A stretch of DNA of 6,333 bases from Bacteroidota bacterium. GTDB taxonomy: Bacteria; Bacteroidota; Ignavibacteria; Ignavibacteriales; Ignavibacteriaceae. Made by a program: the position numbers and the translations under genes. The stretch is taken from assembly GCA_024278655.1 (NCBI GenBank), contig JAJRSV010000189.1, positions 1 to 6,333 of the forward strand. The letters run 5' to 3'. Of the stretch, positions 6,323-6,333 are shown in pieces (within the stretch, counting starts at the first letter, position 1; every line of letters begins with the position of its first letter). The notes beneath the pieces were generated by a model that was not told the DNA's origin, searched no databases, and was given only the letters and a program-made list of their open reading frames with translations.

Positions 6323-6333
6323 TAAAGTCGACC

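Larger units (their letters stand above)
5948..6333. other. 386-nt non-coding region upstream of cysS with nested repeats
   Basis: No gene is visible on either strand. The part next to cysS (5948 to about 6060) carries its ribosome-binding site and promoter candidate. From 6064 to the window edge the DNA is repeat material: a multi-hairpin element interrupted by element A copy 2. The right edge may cut the outer repeat. Confidence 0.7.

Overview
This is a chromosomal stretch of about 40% G+C (estimated by eye) from an organism of the Bacteroidota / Chlorobiota / Ignavibacteriota kind. The placement is inference. It rests on the Bacteroidota-like MiaA variant (GTGKD in place of the usual GTAKP), mostly weak or absent Shine-Dalgarno sequences, a TAnnTTTG-type promoter candidate upstream of cysS, and intergenic repeats of the GTCATTCTGAA...GAAGAATCTC type. 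I cannot name the genus.

Layout. Positions 3-809 (+) hold miaA, cut by the left window edge, so its ATP-binding P-loop is missing. It is followed after 14 nt by a probable family-2-like glycosyltransferase (824-2167, +), likely co-transcribed. A 462-nt gap (2168-2629) holds a structured repeat and two short palindromes but no gene. A GlcD-type FAD-dependent 2-hydroxyacid dehydrogenase follows (2630-4102, +). It converges, with only 9 nt between stop codons, on a leftward pair: cysS (5947-4532, -) and then a stand-alone CheY-like receiver (4498-4112, -). The last 386 nt (5948-6333) carry the cysS promoter/RBS region and two nested repeats.

The genes are mostly housekeeping: tRNA modification, tRNA charging, hydroxyacid oxidation and a signalling receiver. 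No defence system, CRISPR array, transposase or RNA gene is visible.

The most interesting signal is non-coding. A roughly 126-bp palindromic element occurs twice in the same orientation (2314-2439 and 6196-6322, about 85% identical by eye). In both places a 4-bp direct repeat flanks it (TTTA and TAAA). Removing the element plus one direct repeat restores a short hairpin-like palindrome. The second copy sits inside a different multi-hairpin repeat. This looks like a small, non-autonomous (MITE-like) element that enters the centre of palindromes.
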